From positions 1 to 64,000 of the forward strand of contig NZ_LJHU01000075.1 of assembly GCF_001295975.1 (NCBI RefSeq): 64,000 nucleotides of DNA, read 5' to 3'. The position numbers and the translations under genes are program-made. The notes under the pieces were generated by a model, which saw only the letters and a list, made by a program, of their open reading frames with translations, made no database searches and was not told the DNA's origin. The stretch comes from Brevundimonas sp. AAP58 (GTDB lineage: Bacteria; Pseudomonadota; Alphaproteobacteria; Caulobacterales; Caulobacteraceae). This document shows, piece after piece, positions 62,295-64,000 of this stretch (its first letter is position 1; each line of letters opens with the position of its first letter).

Positions 62295-63158
62295 ATGAGC
62301 GAACACCCTCCCCTGCCTATCGCGCGAACCGTCGCCGGGTTGCGCGAAGCCGTGCGTGAATGGCGGCGGCAGGGGATGACCGTGGCTTTCGTGCCAACGA
62401 TGGGGGCGCTGCACGAGGGGCACCTGACGCTGGTGCGCGAGGCGGGGCGGCGGGCGGATCGGGTGGTCGCCAGCGTCTTCGTCAACCCGACCCAGTTCGC
62501 CGCGCACGAAGATCTGGGAACTTATCCGAGGCGGGAAGCGCAGGACGCCGAACTGCTGGCGGGCGCAGGGTGTCACCTGCTGTTCGCGCCGACGGTCGAG
62601 GAGATGTATCCGGAAGGCTTCACGACGACGGTCGCTGTCGGCGGTCCGTCCCGGGGCCTGGAGACGGACTTTCGCCCGCACTTCTTCGGCGGGGTGGCGG
62701 TGGTGGTGGCCAAGCTGCTGAACCAGGTCCAGGCCGACGTCGCCGTGTTCGGGGAGAAGGATTATCAGCAGTTACTGGTCGTGCGGCGGATGGCCCGCGA
62801 CCTCGACATCCCGACTGAGATCGTGGGCGCTCCGACGGAGCGGGACGGGCATGGCTTGGCCCTGTCGTCACGAAACGCCTACCTGTCCGAGGCCGAGCTG
62901 GCGATCGCGCGGCGGCTGAACGGGGTGCTGGCCGAGACGGCGATCAAGGCGGCGGACAAGCGACCGCTGGCGGCGGTGGAGCGCGAGGCCTACGCCGAAC
63001 TGCTGAAGGCCGGGTTCGAGCGGGTCGATTACGTCGCCGTGCGTCGGGCCGAGGACCTCGCGGTGTTCGTGAACGGGGTCGTCGATGCGCCGGCGCGGAT
63101 CCTCGCCGCCGCCTGGCTGGGCAAGACCCGGCTGATCGACAATATGGCGGTCGGCTAG
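62295..63158 (+). CDS. panC: Pantothenate synthetase PanC
   Basis: 287 residues from ATG 62295. VAFVPTMGALHEGHLTLVRE contains the HxGH nucleotide motif, then VNPTQFAAHEDLGTYPR, FGEKDYQQLLVVRRM and GLALSSRNAYL. It joins pantoate and beta-alanine with ATP, a step to coenzyme A. It converges on the antiporter gene with a four-base overlap. Other pan genes are not in the window. Confidence 0.95.
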   Translation: MSEHPPLPIARTVAGLREAVREWRRQGMTVAFVPTMGALHEGHLTLVREAGRRADRVVASVFVNPTQFAAHEDLGTYPRREAQDAELLAGAGCHLLFAPTVEEMYPEGFTTTVAVGGPSRGLETDFRPHFFGGVAVVVAKLLNQVQADVAVFGEKDYQQLLVVRRMARDLDIPTEIVGAPTERDGHGLALSSRNAYLSEAELAIARRLNGVLAETAIKAADKRPLAAVEREAYAELLKAGFERVDYVAVRRAEDLAVFVNGVVDAPARILAAAWLGKTRLIDNMAVG

Positions 63159-64000
63159 GCCCCGCTCAGCCGCGCCAGCCTTGGCGTCACCATCGGAATG
63201 GTCAGCATCGTCGATCCGACGGCCATGAGCAGCAGGGCCGTGAAGGTCTCGTTGGTGATGATCGCCTTGTCGAGCAGGATGTTGGCGAAGATGATCATGA
63301 TCAGCGCCTTGGTCTGGAGCAGCCAGCCGATCACGGCCGCCTCCCCCTTTGGCCACTTCAGGATGCGGCCGGCGAGGTGAACCCCCGCCAACTTGCCGGC
63401 GACCGCCGCGACCAGCAGCAGGGCCGCCGCGCCGAAGACAGCCAGGCCCCCAACGTCCCACTGGGTGCGCAGGCCGGTCGACAGGAAGAAGACCGGCATG
63501 ATGGTCATCAGGACGATGTGGCGGAAGCTGTCCATCTGCTTCTCGTCGAACAGGTCCTTGTCCAGCACGACGCCCGCGAGGAAGGCCCCGACCATGTAGT
63601 GCAGCCCTGCCCAGTCGCCGACCAAGCCCATCGCCGCCAGCCAGATCAGGCCGACGTACCAGCGGTCCGTCTCGCGGATGCGGCGCATCAGGGCGCGTAT
63701 GGCGAGGGAGGCGACGGGGAAGCCGACCAGAAACGCCGCCTGACGGCCCAGCCGGTCCCAGTCCAGGATGATGAGCGCCAGCACACCCCAGATGGCGATG
63801 TCGTCCAGGCTGGCGTAGCGCAGGACGCGCTGGCCGAGGTCGCTTCTCAGCACGCCCAGCTTGTCGAGGAACAGGACGAGGATCGGAAGCGCCGTGACGG
63901 CGCAGGCCATGCCCATGCCCGCCAGCACCTGCCAGGTCTGGCCCCGCTCTCCGACCCAGCCGGGGAACTGGAGAAGCACGGCGGCGGCGGCGCAGCCGAA
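63155..64000 (-). CDS. Cation:proton antiporter, C-terminal part (cut by window edge)
   Basis: The frame is open from 64000 down to 63155 and enters without a start, so the N-terminal half is missing. At least eight hydrophobic segments are visible, with LDDIAIWGVLALIILDWDRLG, YMVGAFLAGVVLDKDLFDEKQM, MPVFFLSTGLRTQWDVGG and GWLLQTKALIMIIFANILLDKAIITNETFTALLLMAV-like sequence (partial). This fits the CPA2 (KefB/NhaS-like) family of Na+/H+ or K+/H+ exchangers. There is no C-terminal TrkA-N domain, which distinguishes it from KefB and KefC. Confidence 0.82.
   Translation of the reverse strand, partial: FGCAAAAVLLQFPGWVGERGQTWQVLAGMGMACAVTALPILVLFLDKLGVLRSDLGQRVLRYASLDDIAIWGVLALIILDWDRLGRQAAFLVGFPVASLAIRALMRRIRETDRWYVGLIWLAAMGLVGDWAGLHYMVGAFLAGVVLDKDLFDEKQMDSFRHIVLMTIMPVFFLSTGLRTQWDVGGLAVFGAAALLLVAAVAGKLAGVHLAGRILKWPKGEAAVIGWLLQTKALIMIIFANILLDKAIITNETFTALLLMAVGSTMLTIPMVTPRLARLSGA

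Overview
The window is chromosomal DNA of a high-GC alphaproteobacterium of the order Caulobacterales, most like Brevundimonas. I base this on SciP (DUF1153), FliX and MipZ, on sigma-54 flagellar promoters of Caulobacter form, on a GTTC-N7-GTTC SOS box in front of uvrA, and on the dense overlapping gene packing. No rRNA, tRNA, CRISPR array, transposase, integrase or prophage gene was found. Nearly all of it is ordinary core genome; the exception is an accessory island at about 11.7-17.4 kb.

Layout: 0-3 kb, a minus-strand surface or exopolysaccharide acylation group (MBOAT start, two SGNH hydrolases, a secreted two-repeat protein). 3.1-7 kb, a divergent membrane-lipid modification cluster (DUF2177, cyclopropane-synthase-like methyltransferase, FAD oxidoreductase, DUF1365). 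7.2-8.8 kb, a 3-oxoacid CoA-transferase operon with a small membrane protein between its subunits. 8.8-11.8 kb, a hypothetical coiled-coil protein, mnmA and a hemerythrin protein.

11.7-17.4 kb is the unusual part: three tandem cassettes. Each starts with a conserved ~290 bp non-coding block whose first bases copy the 3' end of the hemerythrin gene. Then comes a small secreted six-cysteine peptide, then two secreted ~20 kDa proteins of one unrecognised family that splits into two subfamilies (A and B). The blocks carry a TTGACA followed by a C-tract of 10, 8 or 9 bases. One peptide copy is broken by an in-frame TGA and one large gene has lost its ATG. The array ends 3 bases from a convergent HxlR-type regulator with a strong inverted repeat at its start.

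18.2-25.9 kb is flagellar: sciP, flgE, flgD and fliK on the minus strand, and flgK and flgL on the plus strand, fired from a shared region with two opposed sigma-54 promoters. 25.9-28.6 kb holds a radical-SAM and DUF4130-UdgX DNA-repair pair. 28.7-32.2 kb is an Mla-type lipid transport operon. 32.3-37.4 kb has radA, cvpA, purF, a VOC protein, an SDR and dksA. 37.6-40.1 kb has fliX divergent from flgI, flgJ-like and flgN-like genes. 40.2-45.3 kb has an EAL protein, a lipoprotein and uvrA.

45.3-48.1 kb holds three tandem polytopic membrane proteins, then trmFO, an MpaB-family oxygenase, a phytoene-synthase-like protein and a PuuD-like protein. 51.9-54.8 kb is secF-secD-yajC. 55-64 kb has a LysM/LytM lipoprotein, an OmpA protein, pcm, surE, serS, a J-domain protein, mipZ, a SPOR lipoprotein, panC and the C-terminal part of a cation:proton antiporter. 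Three copies of a ~140 bp composite palindromic repeat lie at 6.1, 51.7 and 54.9 kb; the first is read through as protein.

Most gene-free gaps are below 300 bases. The longer ones (13669-14004, 15552-15904, 22432-22802) are described under the cassette repeats and the sigma-54 promoters.
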